Numbered from the stretch's first letter, positions 18,150 to 26,867 are shown. The stretch is DNA of 64,000 nt from Eubacterium barkeri (GCF_900107125.1 NZ_FNOU01000001.1:62001-126000), one strand, 5' to 3'. A program made the numbers and translations. The notes: generated by a model not told the origin, from the letters alone.

Positions 18150-18178
18150 TTGACCGATATACCGGTATATTATATAAT
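18150..18178 (+). promoter_or_regulatory. Promoter of acid-sugar cluster with operator palindrome
   Basis: TTGACC (18150-18155), 17-base spacer, TATAAT (18173-18178). The spacer holds a perfect 14-base palindrome, ATATACCGGTATAT (18157-18170), so a bound repressor would block RNA polymerase. The GntR-type gene at 21351-22016 is the natural candidate. Confidence 0.8.
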
Positions 18179-18214
18179 GAGCCTACAATAATAAATGAGA
18201 AAAGGAGAGTCGGT

Positions 18215-19108
18215 ATGAGTCTGATTGGATTTATTGGTCTGGGCATCATGGGAAAGCCTATGGCAAAGAACCTGTTGGCCGGTGGTGTTGATTTGATGGT
18301 GTGTGACATTGATGCCGCGGCTGTACAGGAATTAGTGGAAGCCGGTGCGGTGAAGGGCAGTTATAGGGAAATCGGGGAGCAGTGCGAGGTTGTCTTTCTG
18401 ATCCTGCCCAATGGCGATATCTCCAAGGCCGTTCTTTTTGGAGAGGATGGAGTGGCGACCGGGTTAACCGCTGGCAAGGTGGTGTGTGATATGAGCTCGG
18501 TGACCCCGGTGGAATCCAAGGAATGCTACGAAGGGCTGGCTAAAATGGGTGTGGGCTTTGTGGATTCCCCTGTATCTGGCGGGGAACCCGGGGCCATTAA
18601 CGGCACTCTGGCCTTTATGGCTGGTGGGGATCAAAGGGACTTTGATGCCCTGCAGCCCTACTTCGAAATTATGGGATCTTCGTCGGTTTTAATTGGCGGC
18701 AGCGGCAGCGGTTCCGTGACTAAGCTGGCCAACCAGATTATTGTCAACAATACCATCGCCATCGTGTCCGAAGCCTTTGTACTGGCTACCAAGGCCGGTG
18801 CAGATCCTCTGAAGGTGTATCATGCAATCCGCGGAGGGCTGGCCGGCAGCGCCGTGCTGGACGCTAAAATTCCGCTGATCGTAGAGCGCAATTTCGTCCC
18901 CGGTGGAAAGATTTCCATCAATCATAAAGACATTAAGAATGTGGTGAACACCGCCCATGCTTTGGACGTTCCCATTCCCTACTCCGCCCAGCTCTATGAA
19001 ATCCTCCAGGCCCTGAAGGTCCATGGACACATGAATGATGATCACGGCGGGATTGTCCAGTATTTTGAATCCCTGGCCGATGTTGTGGTTAAAAAGGTTG
19101 AAGACTAG
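18215..19108 (+). CDS. NAD(P)-dependent beta-hydroxyacid dehydrogenase
   Basis: 297-residue member of the 3-hydroxyisobutyrate dehydrogenase / tartronate-semialdehyde reductase / L-threonate dehydrogenase family. Rossmann motif GFIGLGIMGKPMA at the N terminus, substrate-binding DSPVSGGEPGA near residue 118, and catalytic lysine K170 in TKLANQIIVNN. Because the next gene encodes a DUF1537 four-carbon acid-sugar kinase, an LtnD-like role (oxidising a threonate-type acid at C2) is more likely than valine or glyoxylate metabolism, but this is context inference. AAAGGAGAG ribosome site. Confidence 0.88.
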   Translation: MSLIGFIGLGIMGKPMAKNLLAGGVDLMVCDIDAAAVQELVEAGAVKGSYREIGEQCEVVFLILPNGDISKAVLFGEDGVATGLTAGKVVCDMSSVTPVESKECYEGLAKMGVGFVDSPVSGGEPGAINGTLAFMAGGDQRDFDALQPYFEIMGSSSVLIGGSGSGSVTKLANQIIVNNTIAIVSEAFVLATKAGADPLKVYHAIRGGLAGSAVLDAKIPLIVERNFVPGGKISINHKDIKNVVNTAHALDVPIPYSAQLYEILQALKVHGHMNDDHGGIVQYFESLADVVVKKVED

Positions 19109-19117
19109 GAGGGGTTT

Positions 19118-20542
19118 ATGTCAATCAGTGTCGACGTTTTAAACAACTATCCCGCCATTGACGAAGGGGCCGTAGATGCCCTTTTGGAAAAGGAAATTGC
19201 CGCCAATCAGCAAAAAATCGTGGTGCTGGATGACGACCCCACCGGGGTGCAAACCGTCCACGATATCTCAGTGTACACCACCTGGGATGCGGACAGCATC
19301 CGTCAGGGATTCGAAGAAGAAAATAACCTGTTCTACATCATGACCAATTCCCGGGGCTTCACCGCAGAGCAGACCGAGGCGGCCCATCAAGAAATTGCTC
19401 AGGTGGTGGCCGAAGTAGCCAGGGAAACGGGAAAGGGCTACCTCTTCATCAGCCGTAGTGACTCCACCCTCCGGGGGCATTATCCTCTGGAAACCGTCAT
19501 TTTAAAGGAAGCCTATGAGGCCCATACCGGAAAAACCATTGACGGGGAAATCCTCTGTCCCTTCTTCAAAGAAGGGGGACGCTTCACCATTGAGGATATC
19601 CATTATGTGAAGTATGGGGATGAACTGGTGCCCGCAGCCGAAACCGAATTTGCGAAAGACAAAACCTTCGGCTACACCAAGTCGGACATCAAAGACTATG
19701 TGGAAGAAAAGACCGGGGGAGCGTACAAGGCTGCCGATGTGACCAGTATCGCTTTAACGGATATCCGTGCCATGGATTACGATAAAATCGAAGCCCAGCT
19801 CATGGCCGTGACGGATTTCAATAAAATCGTGGTCAATGCCATCGATTATGTGGATGTGAAAGTGTTCTGCGTCGCCCTGTACCGGGCCATGGCCAAGGGC
19901 AAGACCTTTATGTTTCGCACTGCCGCCGCCATTGTCAAGGTCATGGGTGGGGTCACTGACCAGCCCCTGTTAACCCGGAAGCAGATGGTGGTGCAGGAAA
20001 CCGAAAATGGCGGGATTATCGTGGTGGGCTCCCACACGGATAAAACCACCCAACAAGTGGAAGCTTTAAAGGAAAATCCCAATATCGTCTTTGTCGAGCT
20101 GGATGCCACCTTAGTGGCGGATGAAGCTGCCTTTGCCCAGGAGGTGGACCGTTGTCTGGCTCTGGAAGAAGAAGCCATCCGTTCCGGTAAAACCGTCTGT
20201 GTGTACACCACCCGGGCCCTCATTACCGCGGATACCGGGGATAAGGAGGACGACCTGCGGTTATCCGTCCGGATTTCCGATGCGGTGCAATCCCTGGTGG
20301 GACGGCTCAGCGTAGTACCCAGCTTCGTCATCGCAAAAGGGGGCATCACCTCCTCGGATGTGGGCACCAAGGCCCTGGCAGTGAAAAAAGCCAATGTCCT
20401 GGGCCAGATTAAGCCGGGGATTCCCGTGTGGCAGACCGGGGCGGAAAGTAAATTCCCCCTGACGCCCTATGTCATCTTCCCGGGGAATGTGGGGGAAATC
20501 ACGACCCTGAGGGAAGCGGCAGAAGTATTGATGTGTGTGTAA
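19118..20542 (+). CDS. Four-carbon acid sugar kinase family protein (DUF1537)
   Basis: 474 residues, full length for the OtnK/DtnK family, which phosphorylates 3-oxo-tetronates or threonates. The N-terminal signature LDDDPTGVQTVHD (aspartate-rich, substrate side) and the C-terminal nucleotide-binding region (KGGITSSDVGTKAL, FPGNVGE) are both present. It begins 9 bases after the dehydrogenase with GGAGGGG as ribosome site, so the two are co-transcribed. The usual class II aldolase (OtnC) and isomerase (OtnI) of the known pathway are not adjacent, so the exact substrate is open. Confidence 0.9.
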   Translation: MSISVDVLNNYPAIDEGAVDALLEKEIAANQQKIVVLDDDPTGVQTVHDISVYTTWDADSIRQGFEEENNLFYIMTNSRGFTAEQTEAAHQEIAQVVAEVARETGKGYLFISRSDSTLRGHYPLETVILKEAYEAHTGKTIDGEILCPFFKEGGRFTIEDIHYVKYGDELVPAAETEFAKDKTFGYTKSDIKDYVEEKTGGAYKAADVTSIALTDIRAMDYDKIEAQLMAVTDFNKIVVNAIDYVDVKVFCVALYRAMAKGKTFMFRTAAAIVKVMGGVTDQPLLTRKQMVVQETENGGIIVVGSHTDKTTQQVEALKENPNIVFVELDATLVADEAAFAQEVDRCLALEEEAIRSGKTVCVYTTRALITADTGDKEDDLRLSVRISDAVQSLVGRLSVVPSFVIAKGGITSSDVGTKALAVKKANVLGQIKPGIPVWQTGAESKFPLTPYVIFPGNVGEITTLREAAEVLMCV

Positions 20543-20582
20543 GGTTTTAAATCAATAAAATAAAAAATTTGGAGGTACTATT

Positions 20583-21272
20583 ATGTTTATGTTTTTATCC
20601 CACCCCCTGGATCCAGAAGGCTACGCATGGCCAGGAGAACCAGTAGTGAAAGTCACCCAGTGTACGGATGTTACCGAGGACTGTCCCTTCTGCAGCTTTG
20701 TGTCCGAGCTGCCCAATCACTGTGGCACCCATATGGATGCCCCCCGCCATTTTGTAAAGGATGGCTTGGATATCAATGAACTGTCCATTGACTATTTCTG
20801 CCATACTGAGGTTGCCCTGCTGGATATCCCCAAGGGACCGGCCCAGGGCATTTACAAGGAAGATTTGGAACCCTATGCCGATATTCTGGCCAAGGTGAGC
20901 TTTGTACTCATCCGGACGGGCATGGAACAGTACCGGGATACAGATCAAAACCTGTATCAGAATGAAGGGGCCTATATCGCCCCCAGTGCCGGGGATTATC
21001 TCACAGAAAATTTCCCCAATTTAAAGGGTGTCGGCATGGATTTCCTGGCCATTGGTTCGGCTTCAGCGGATTGTCCGGAAGGCGAGCTGCCGCCGGATTG
21101 CCATCGCCATATGCTGGGGTATTACACCGGTAAGTTTGTGACTGGCGTAGAGGATATGCATTTGTCAGAAATTCCTGCCGGGGCGAAAATTACTCGTTTC
21201 TTCAACGCCCCCCTGCGGATTAAAGGCCTGGATTCCAGCCAGGTGGTGTGTATTGCTGAAATTGAAGCGTGA
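20583..21272 (+). CDS. Cyclase-family metal-dependent hydrolase
   Basis: 229-residue protein of the cyclase / kynurenine formamidase family. The metal-binding signature HCGTHMDAPRHF is at about residues 45-56. Family members hydrolyse amides, lactones or cyclic compounds using Mn or Zn. There are no other tryptophan-degradation genes around it, so a lactone or related ring opening that feeds the acid-sugar pathway fits the neighbourhood better; this is inference. Ribosome site TTGGAGG. Last gene of the presumed three-gene operon. Confidence 0.85.
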   Translation: MFMFLSHPLDPEGYAWPGEPVVKVTQCTDVTEDCPFCSFVSELPNHCGTHMDAPRHFVKDGLDINELSIDYFCHTEVALLDIPKGPAQGIYKEDLEPYADILAKVSFVLIRTGMEQYRDTDQNLYQNEGAYIAPSAGDYLTENFPNLKGVGMDFLAIGSASADCPEGELPPDCHRHMLGYYTGKFVTGVEDMHLSEIPAGAKITRFFNAPLRIKGLDSSQVVCIAEIEA

Positions 21273-21301
21273 GTTTTCTGTAAATTTTAGCCAATAGTAT
21301 G

Positions 21302-21350
21302 AAAAAGGTACCCGTCGGACGGCTCTGAAGCCATCAGCGGGTACCTTTTC
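21302..21350. terminator. Bidirectional terminator
   Basis: AAAAAGGTACCCG pairs with CGGGTACCTTTT around an inner GGCT/AGCC stem. It separates the convergent cyclase gene and GntR gene and can serve both strands. Confidence 0.88.
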
Positions 21351-22016
21351 TTATTTTTCAAGCATGTCCAGGTTGATATGCTGGGCGATATTGAGATGAT
21401 GATCCAGCTGTTCCTCCAGGCCGATGATATCCCGACTTCGGATCATGGCCATCATGTGCTGGTGCTCGGCGACGGTGTCCTGCATGCGGCCCGCCCTTGA
21501 AAAGGAGGTAACGTTGAGCCAGAAGATGCGGTACATGAAGCTGCGGTACATCTCCAGCATGGTGGCGTTGCCCACGAATTGGACCATGCTGCGGTGGAAT
21601 TCGTAATCCTTCCGGGCAAAATCTTCAGTGGAACCGGTGGTGTCAGCAATGGTCTTTTGGGTGTCAATTTTGCGCTGCAGTTTGGCCAGGCAGGCCTGTC
21701 CCTCGTCAGTATCCAGATGGCGGCATAGTTCCCGCAGGCAATAGGCTTCGATGGCGTTCCGGATCTGGTAGGTTTCGACGATATCTTCCCGGGTCATGGT
21801 GTGAAGGCGGAAGCCCTTACTGGGCAGGATGTCGATATAACGTTCCTGTTCCAGCCGCAGGACAGCGTCCCGAAGTGGTGTTTTGGAAATACCAATCTTT
21901 TGAGCCATTTGGTTGAGGGAATAAATATGGCCTGACTCAAGCTCGCCCTTTTTAATGATATCAATGAGATAATCATAGGCCTGTACCTGTAATAGGGTGG
22001 TTTCTTTCACTTGCAA
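21351..22016 (-). CDS. GntR-family regulator, FCD type
   Basis: 221 residues. N-terminal winged helix (about 10-75; IYSLNQMAQKIGISKTPLRDAVLRLEQE) and an all-helical FCD effector domain (about 85-215) with candidate metal/ligand residues typical of regulators of organic-acid metabolism. It is convergent with the dehydrogenase-kinase-cyclase cluster and is probably its repressor; the palindrome at 18157-18170 is the candidate operator. The effector is likely the acid sugar or a pathway intermediate (inference). Confidence 0.9.
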   Translation of the reverse strand: MQVKETTLLQVQAYDYLIDIIKKGELESGHIYSLNQMAQKIGISKTPLRDAVLRLEQERYIDILPSKGFRLHTMTREDIVETYQIRNAIEAYCLRELCRHLDTDEGQACLAKLQRKIDTQKTIADTTGSTEDFARKDYEFHRSMVQFVGNATMLEMYRSFMYRIFWLNVTSFSRAGRMQDTVAEHQHMMAMIRSRDIIGLEEQLDHHLNIAQHINLDMLEK

Positions 22017-22198
22017 TTCCTCGATCTTTGGATTTAATGTATTATAGAATTATCGTAACACCAAGGAAAAGCGCTGTCAATTCAAAGTCAGCGTTACAGT
22101 TAGAATTCCGGGAAAAATGATGGGGATGGCCGAAGGGGGATGGACAAATCCGCACGTTGTGCGATACAATGGAAAAAATCCCTTTAGGAGGACCAATG

Positions 22199-22774
22199 AT
22201 GGAATGTCGACAGGCAATCATGGAAAGACGCAGCATCCGGCGGTATAAGGATGAACCCATTCCCCGGGAAATACTGGAGGAAATTTTAGAGGCCGGGACC
22301 ATGGCGCCGTCGGCCGTCAATTTGCAGCCCTGGTATTTTGTCGCCGTCCAAAGTCCGGATGCCATGGCTAAGCTGAAAGCGGTCATGGGGCGGTCGGCTG
22401 AAGCCTCCCGGGAAGAACTGGAAGAACAATTCCCCGATCATCCAGAGGTGGTGAAGGAAAGTCTGGATTTCATCGGCGGGCTTGGCGGTGCGCCATTGTG
22501 CATTCTGGCCTTTGAATTCAAAGACTATGATTTTGAACCGGTGACCATTACCCAAAGTGTGGCAGCGGCCATTGAAAACATTCTGTTGGCGGCTTGGGAG
22601 CGTGGGGTAGGCAGCTGCTGGCTGACAGCCCCCATCGAAACCCGTATGGATGAAGAGCTGCGTCAGGTTTTTGCACCGGATTGCGGTAAAATGGTAGCCA
22701 TGGTTACCCTGGGATATCCTGAAAAAACGGGACGGATGCCCCGCCGTAAAACCGGGCGTTTCATCATCGTATAA
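22199..22774 (+). CDS. Nitroreductase-family flavoprotein
   Basis: 191 residues with the FMN-binding signatures MERRSIRRYKDEPIP at the N terminus, GTMAPSAVNLQPWYF near residue 36 and a C-terminal GYPEKTGRMPRRK. Such proteins reduce nitro compounds, quinones or flavins with NAD(P)H; the substrate is unknown. Earlier in-frame starts at 22157 and 22196 are rejected because AGGAGG (22186-22191) fits the ATG at 22199 best. Confidence 0.88.
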   Translation: MECRQAIMERRSIRRYKDEPIPREILEEILEAGTMAPSAVNLQPWYFVAVQSPDAMAKLKAVMGRSAEASREELEEQFPDHPEVVKESLDFIGGLGGAPLCILAFEFKDYDFEPVTITQSVAAAIENILLAAWERGVGSCWLTAPIETRMDEELRQVFAPDCGKMVAMVTLGYPEKTGRMPRRKTGRFIIV

Positions 22775-22807
22775 ACCTTGGATTTTTACGACAATGATGG
22801 GGTTTTA

Positions 22808-22816
22808 TGCTATAAT
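22808..22816 (+). promoter_or_regulatory. Extended -10 promoter of pilB-pilT
   Basis: TGCTATAAT, 36 bases before the pilB start. Same extended -10 type as at 13914. Confidence 0.5.
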
Positions 22817-22851
22817 GGGAATAAAGTGAAACCGATGTAAGGAGGCTGGGT

Positions 22852-24540
22852 ATGAGTGAGCCGAAAAAGAATATACGAATTGGAGATATTCTGGTCAATG
22901 ATGGATATATCACCGAAGCACAGCTGGGGGAAGCCCTGGCTTATCAGAAGGTAGACCGCAGCAAGCGCCTGGGAGCCATTTTGGTGGATTCCGGCTATGT
23001 GACTGAGGAGCAGGTTCTGACAGCACTGGCAAAGCGGTTGGATCTCAAGGTGATTCGGATGGCTGATCTGGTGGTGGACATGGCCGCAGCCGCTGAAATC
23101 CCCCGGAATATCGCAGAAAAATACAGTGCCATTCCCGTTGCAGAAAAACAAGGACATCTTTTAGTGGCCCTGAACGATCCCCTGGATTTTTATGCTCTGG
23201 AAGATCTTCGGATGATTACCGGAAAGATTATTGACACGGTACTGGCTACCCGGGAAGAAATTGCTAAAGCCATTGATGCCACTTATTCTGAAATTGAAGC
23301 GAAGAAGGCAGCCAGTGAGGCGAATCTGGCGGTGGAGGATTCAGAAAGCCTTTCATTGGTGGAAGAATTGGATGCCGATGGCAGTGATGCGCCAGTGGTC
23401 AACCTCATTAACTCTATCCTGATTAAGGGGTTTAACGCCGGTGCCAGCGATATCCATATCGAGCCTTTTGAAACGCAGACGGTTGTCCGGATGCGGATCG
23501 ATGGCCTGATTGTTGAGTACCTGACCCTATCCCCGACCCTTCACCAAAATCTCATTGCCCGAATTAAGATTCTCTCAAATTTGGATATTGCAGAACGACG
23601 CCTCCCCCAGGATGGTCATTTCCGGGTACGGATAAAGGGAACGGAGATGAATATTCGAACCTCCCTTATTCCCACGGTATACGGTGAAAAGGCGGTGCTG
23701 CGATTTTTGAGCCTGAACACCCGCCTGGATCATGCTGAAACCTTTGGGATGGAAACTGAAGATTATGAAAAGATGCTCCGCATCCTCCAAAGCCCCCATG
23801 GTATCGTCTATATGACCGGCCCAACGGGAAGTGGGAAAACCACAACCCTGTACATGATCTTAGAGATGCTTTCCCAAAAGAATGTCAACATCAGTACCAT
23901 CGAAGACCCCGTGGAACGAAATCTGGATGGCATCAATCAGACCCAGGTGAATCCCCAGGCTGGCCTGACCTTTGAGGTGGGGCTGCGGTCCTTGCTCCGA
24001 CAGGACCCGGATATCATTATGGTGGGGGAAACCCGGGATGCAGAAACGGCGGATATCGCCGTTCGGGCGGCCATCACCGGTCACTTGGTACTCTCCACCC
24101 TTCACACCAACGATGCCGTTTCATCCATTGTCCGGCTCATTGACATGGGGGTGGAACCGTATATGGTGGCCAATTCTCTGACGGGTCTGGTGGCCCAGCG
24201 TCTGGTTAAAAAGATTTGTCCGAATTGTAAGGAGGCCTACACCCCAACCATTGCCGAAAAAGAAATTTTAGGGAAGGATGTGGACGTGCTCTATCGGGGG
24301 GCAGGGTGTCATCAGTGTAATGGTACAGGCTACAAAGGGCGAATTGCCGTCCACGAAATCCTGGCCATTGACCGGGAGCTGCGTAATATGATTTCCCGGA
24401 ATGTTCCTGCCGAGGAGATTTATGCCTACGTGGAAAAAAATGACAAAATCCACTATCTGCGTCAGAGCCTGGTCCGGCTGGTCCTCTCTGGGGTTACCAC
24501 GATGGAAGAGCTGCTGAAGGTGACCTACTATGTGGATTAA
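22852..24540 (+). CDS. pilB: PilB/GspE-type assembly ATPase
   Basis: 562-residue motor of type IV pilus or type II secretion systems. N-terminal MshEN-type domain (about 5-150; RIGDILVNDGYITEAQLGEAL), whose homologues can bind cyclic-di-GMP. ATPase core with Walker A GPTGSGKTTTLY from residue 323, the Asp box and Walker B region IIMVGETRDAETA, and the zinc tetracysteine C456/C459/C486/C489 typical of PilB. Followed 27 bases later by pilT. No pilin, PilC, PilM-Q or prepilin peptidase gene is nearby, which is unusual for this pair. Confidence 0.95.
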   Translation: MSEPKKNIRIGDILVNDGYITEAQLGEALAYQKVDRSKRLGAILVDSGYVTEEQVLTALAKRLDLKVIRMADLVVDMAAAAEIPRNIAEKYSAIPVAEKQGHLLVALNDPLDFYALEDLRMITGKIIDTVLATREEIAKAIDATYSEIEAKKAASEANLAVEDSESLSLVEELDADGSDAPVVNLINSILIKGFNAGASDIHIEPFETQTVVRMRIDGLIVEYLTLSPTLHQNLIARIKILSNLDIAERRLPQDGHFRVRIKGTEMNIRTSLIPTVYGEKAVLRFLSLNTRLDHAETFGMETEDYEKMLRILQSPHGIVYMTGPTGSGKTTTLYMILEMLSQKNVNISTIEDPVERNLDGINQTQVNPQAGLTFEVGLRSLLRQDPDIIMVGETRDAETADIAVRAAITGHLVLSTLHTNDAVSSIVRLIDMGVEPYMVANSLTGLVAQRLVKKICPNCKEAYTPTIAEKEILGKDVDVLYRGAGCHQCNGTGYKGRIAVHEILAIDRELRNMISRNVPAEEIYAYVEKNDKIHYLRQSLVRLVLSGVTTMEELLKVTYYVD

Positions 24541-24567
24541 TGGATATAAATTTGGGAGGAAAAGATA

Positions 24568-25620
24568 ATGGCAACCCTTTTAGAACTCATTGATTTTGGA
24601 CGGAAAAATAATTGCTCTGACATTCATCTGACGGCGGAGCTGAAGCCCGTATTCAGAAAGAACGGGGCCTTGGCCCAGGGGCCCTTTGAAATGACCAGGG
24701 ATGAAGTGGAAGCCATGATCTGGGGGATGATGGATGAGCGTCAGCAGGCCAAGATCAAGGCGGGCCAGGATTCGGACTTTTGTTATGTTACCCCTGAAGG
24801 GCTGCGTCAGCGCGTCAATATCTACCGCCAGCAGGGTGAGCTGACGGCAGCAATCCGTCTCCTTAATGATCGGATTCCTGATTTTGAGGATTTAAAGCTG
24901 CCGCCGGTGATTCGGCGTCTGGCCAGCGAGCCCCGGGGACTGATTTTGGTGACGGGGCCCACGGGAAGTGGAAAATCCACCACTCTGGCAGCCATGCTGG
25001 ATTATATCAATACCAACTATCAGAAGCATATCCTCACCATTGAGGACCCGGTGGAGTATAAGCACAACCATAAACGCAGTATGGTGCATCAGCGGGAGGT
25101 GGACGTGGATGTGGTCAGCTTTGCCGATGCCCTTCGCTCTGCCCTCCGGGAGGACCCGGATGTTATTCTGGTGGGGGAAATGCGGGACTTTGAAACCATT
25201 TCGGCGGCAGTAACCGCTGCAGAAACCGGCCATTTGGTTCTGTCCACCCTTCATACCATCGGGGCGGCCAATACCATCGACCGTATTATCGATGTTTTCC
25301 CCTCCCACAGCCAGCAGCAGATTCGAACCCAGCTGGCTGCCACCCTTAAAGGGGTTATTACCCAACAGCTGGTGCCCCTGGCCACGGGAGAAGGGCGAAT
25401 GGCTGCCCATGAAATTATGACTGGCACGGATGCGGTGCTTAATATGATCCGGGAAAATAAAACCCATCAGCTGGCCTCGGTGATGCAGACCGGGGGTAAG
25501 GAGGGCATGCATACCCTGAATGCCAATCTGGCTAAGCTGGTGAAGGATCAGCTGATTAGCTTTGACGTGGGTCATGACTGGGCCTCGGATAAAAGTGAAT
25601 TTAATCAATACTTTGCCTAG
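24568..25620 (+). CDS. pilT: PilT-type retraction ATPase
   Basis: 350-residue hexameric ATPase that depolymerises type IV pili. Walker A GPTGSGKST at residues 130-138, Walker B region VILVGEMRDFETI, His box VLSTLHT, and the C-terminal region that lacks the zinc cysteines of PilB, as expected for PilT. Ribosome site GGGAGG. Paired with pilB, so extension and retraction motors are co-expressed; pilus structural genes must be elsewhere. Confidence 0.95.
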   Translation: MATLLELIDFGRKNNCSDIHLTAELKPVFRKNGALAQGPFEMTRDEVEAMIWGMMDERQQAKIKAGQDSDFCYVTPEGLRQRVNIYRQQGELTAAIRLLNDRIPDFEDLKLPPVIRRLASEPRGLILVTGPTGSGKSTTLAAMLDYINTNYQKHILTIEDPVEYKHNHKRSMVHQREVDVDVVSFADALRSALREDPDVILVGEMRDFETISAAVTAAETGHLVLSTLHTIGAANTIDRIIDVFPSHSQQQIRTQLAATLKGVITQQLVPLATGEGRMAAHEIMTGTDAVLNMIRENKTHQLASVMQTGGKEGMHTLNANLAKLVKDQLISFDVGHDWASDKSEFNQYFA

Positions 25621-25661
25621 GAAAGGCGAAAGGTTAAAAACAGATTACCCTGAGAAAAGCA

Positions 25662-25690
25662 TTGACGAGAATTGGCCTTAATGTTAGAAT
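25662..25690 (+). promoter_or_regulatory. Promoter of small-RNA candidate
   Basis: TTGACG (25662-25667), 17-base spacer, TAGAAT (25685-25690), 41 bases after the pilT stop and followed by no plus-strand gene. Confidence 0.6.
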
Positions 25691-25696
25691 GAATTA

Positions 25697-25899
25697 AAAC
25701 TAGTAAAAAGCACATCCATTTGGTTAAGCTGTTGAAAGGCAGTGGGGCAAAGCGAAATGGCTTTGTCAGAGGGGATAAGAGAGAGTCGCTTTTTTTAGTG
25801 CATTGGTTTGATGCCATTCGTGGTGACACGAAACGAATGCATTAGCATTCGGCAGAGTTTATTCTGCAAGGGAGGATACCCCTCATCCTCCCTTTTTTT
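25697..25899 (+). ncRNA. Unidentified structured small RNA candidate
   Basis: About 200 bases without a protein gene, bounded by a promoter (25662-25690) and an intrinsic terminator. Several hairpins are visible: GGCAAAGC with GCTTTGTC, TTCGTG with CACGAA, CGAATGC-ATTA-GCATTCG, GCAGA with TCTGC, and the final GGGAGGAT/ATCCTCCC stem with seven T (25870-25899). It lies between pilT and convergent pheA, so it is not a leader of a downstream gene. A stretch GAAAGGCAG...GCAAAGC faintly recalls cyclic-di-GMP-I riboswitches, but the pairing does not fit. Family not recognised; a processed pilT 3' UTR is the alternative. Confidence 0.5.
25870..25899 (+). terminator. Terminator of small-RNA candidate
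   Basis: GGGAGGAT, seven-base loop, ATCCTCCC, then TTTTTTT. Confidence 0.9.
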
Positions 25900-25908
25900 G
25901 TGCCATGA

Positions 25909-25938
25909 AACGCCCTTTCCCGAGGGCGTTATTTTTTT
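25909..25938. terminator. Hairpin at pheA 3' end
   Basis: AACGCCCT and AGGGCGTT form a stem next to the pheA stop codon. T-run strong on the plus strand (second stop for plus transcripts), weak on the minus strand, where it would end pheA. Confidence 0.6.
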
Positions 25939-26831
25939 GAAGCGTAGCGTCCTAAGAACCGGAAACGGACGGTGCCCTGGATGAGTTCAGCGATGGCATC
26001 GTCCACGGTGGCGCTGTCCTCGGCGCCCAGAAAATCAAGGAAGAATTGATACTCCCAATTCGCATCGGGGATGGGCCGGGATTCAATTTTACACAGGTTG
26101 AGATGATGGCGCTCAAAGATCCCCAGGACGCTGTAAAGGGCACCAGTGTAGTGGGGCAGGTGAAAGGCGATGCTCATTTTATCCTGATCTGGGCGATCCT
26201 CCATTTGGGCGGCTACCACCACAAAGCGGGTGGTGTTTTGGGTCGCGGTATTGATGCCCTCAGCCAGAATGTTCAAATGGTGGATCTGAGCAGCCCGGGG
26301 GCTGGCGATGGCACCGTAGGCTGGGTTTTTAGCCTTAGAAACCATTTGAGCAGCCACGGCAGTATTGTGCCAGGGAATACAAGTCCACTGGGGATAGCCC
26401 TCTAAAAAGCGCTGGGATTGTTGGAAGCCCTGGGGATGGGAGTAAATTTCCTGGAGGGTATCCAGAGTGGCACCCTCAGAAGCCATAAGACATTGGATGA
26501 TGCTTTTCTTCTCCTCACCGACGATAAAGCATCGATAATCAGAGAGGAGATCATAGACAGCTGCAATGGCACCGGTGGAACTATTCTCGATGGGCAGGAC
26601 GCCGTAATGGGCACCACCGCCAGTGATGCTCTTAAAAACATCCTCAAAGGAAGCATGGGGGATGAAATGAGCCGATTCCCCAAAAAAAGACATGGCGGCA
26701 TCCTCGGTGTGAGAGCCTGCCGTTCCGGAAAAGGCCACATCGGGATGGAAAACGGGGGGACGACATTGGGCAATCTGCTCCCGATAATCCTTTAATTGGT
26801 CCGTTTGTTCGATGGTGGGAAATTTGTTCAT
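25929..26831 (-). CDS. pheA: Prephenate dehydratase
   Basis: Converts prephenate to phenylpyruvate in phenylalanine synthesis. 300 residues. The catalytic domain starts near residue 32 (VAFSGTAGSHTEDAA) and includes LPIENSSTGAI and the conserved threonine motif NTTRFVVV near residue 204. The C terminus is an ACT regulatory domain (FHLPHYTGALYSVLG, ESRPIPDANWEYQFFLDF) that normally mediates phenylalanine feedback. The 30-residue N-terminal extension is too short for a chorismate mutase domain. It is a single gene with its own promoter; no other aromatic genes are adjacent. Confidence 0.95.
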   Translation of the reverse strand: MNKFPTIEQTDQLKDYREQIAQCRPPVFHPDVAFSGTAGSHTEDAAMSFFGESAHFIPHASFEDVFKSITGGGAHYGVLPIENSSTGAIAAVYDLLSDYRCFIVGEEKKSIIQCLMASEGATLDTLQEIYSHPQGFQQSQRFLEGYPQWTCIPWHNTAVAAQMVSKAKNPAYGAIASPRAAQIHHLNILAEGINTATQNTTRFVVVAAQMEDRPDQDKMSIAFHLPHYTGALYSVLGIFERHHLNLCKIESRPIPDANWEYQFFLDFLGAEDSATVDDAIAELIQGTVRFRFLGRYASKK

Positions 26832-26867
26832 TTCTGTCCTCTCAGTCCAGTGGTTTTATAGTATACT

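Noticed and set aside
25720-25800. Cyclic-di-GMP-I (GEMM) riboswitch in the pilT-pheA gap
   Set aside because: GAAAGGCAG and GCAAAGC recall the motif, but the order, the GGGAC/ACGC context and the partner stem do not fit, and no gene follows on that strand.
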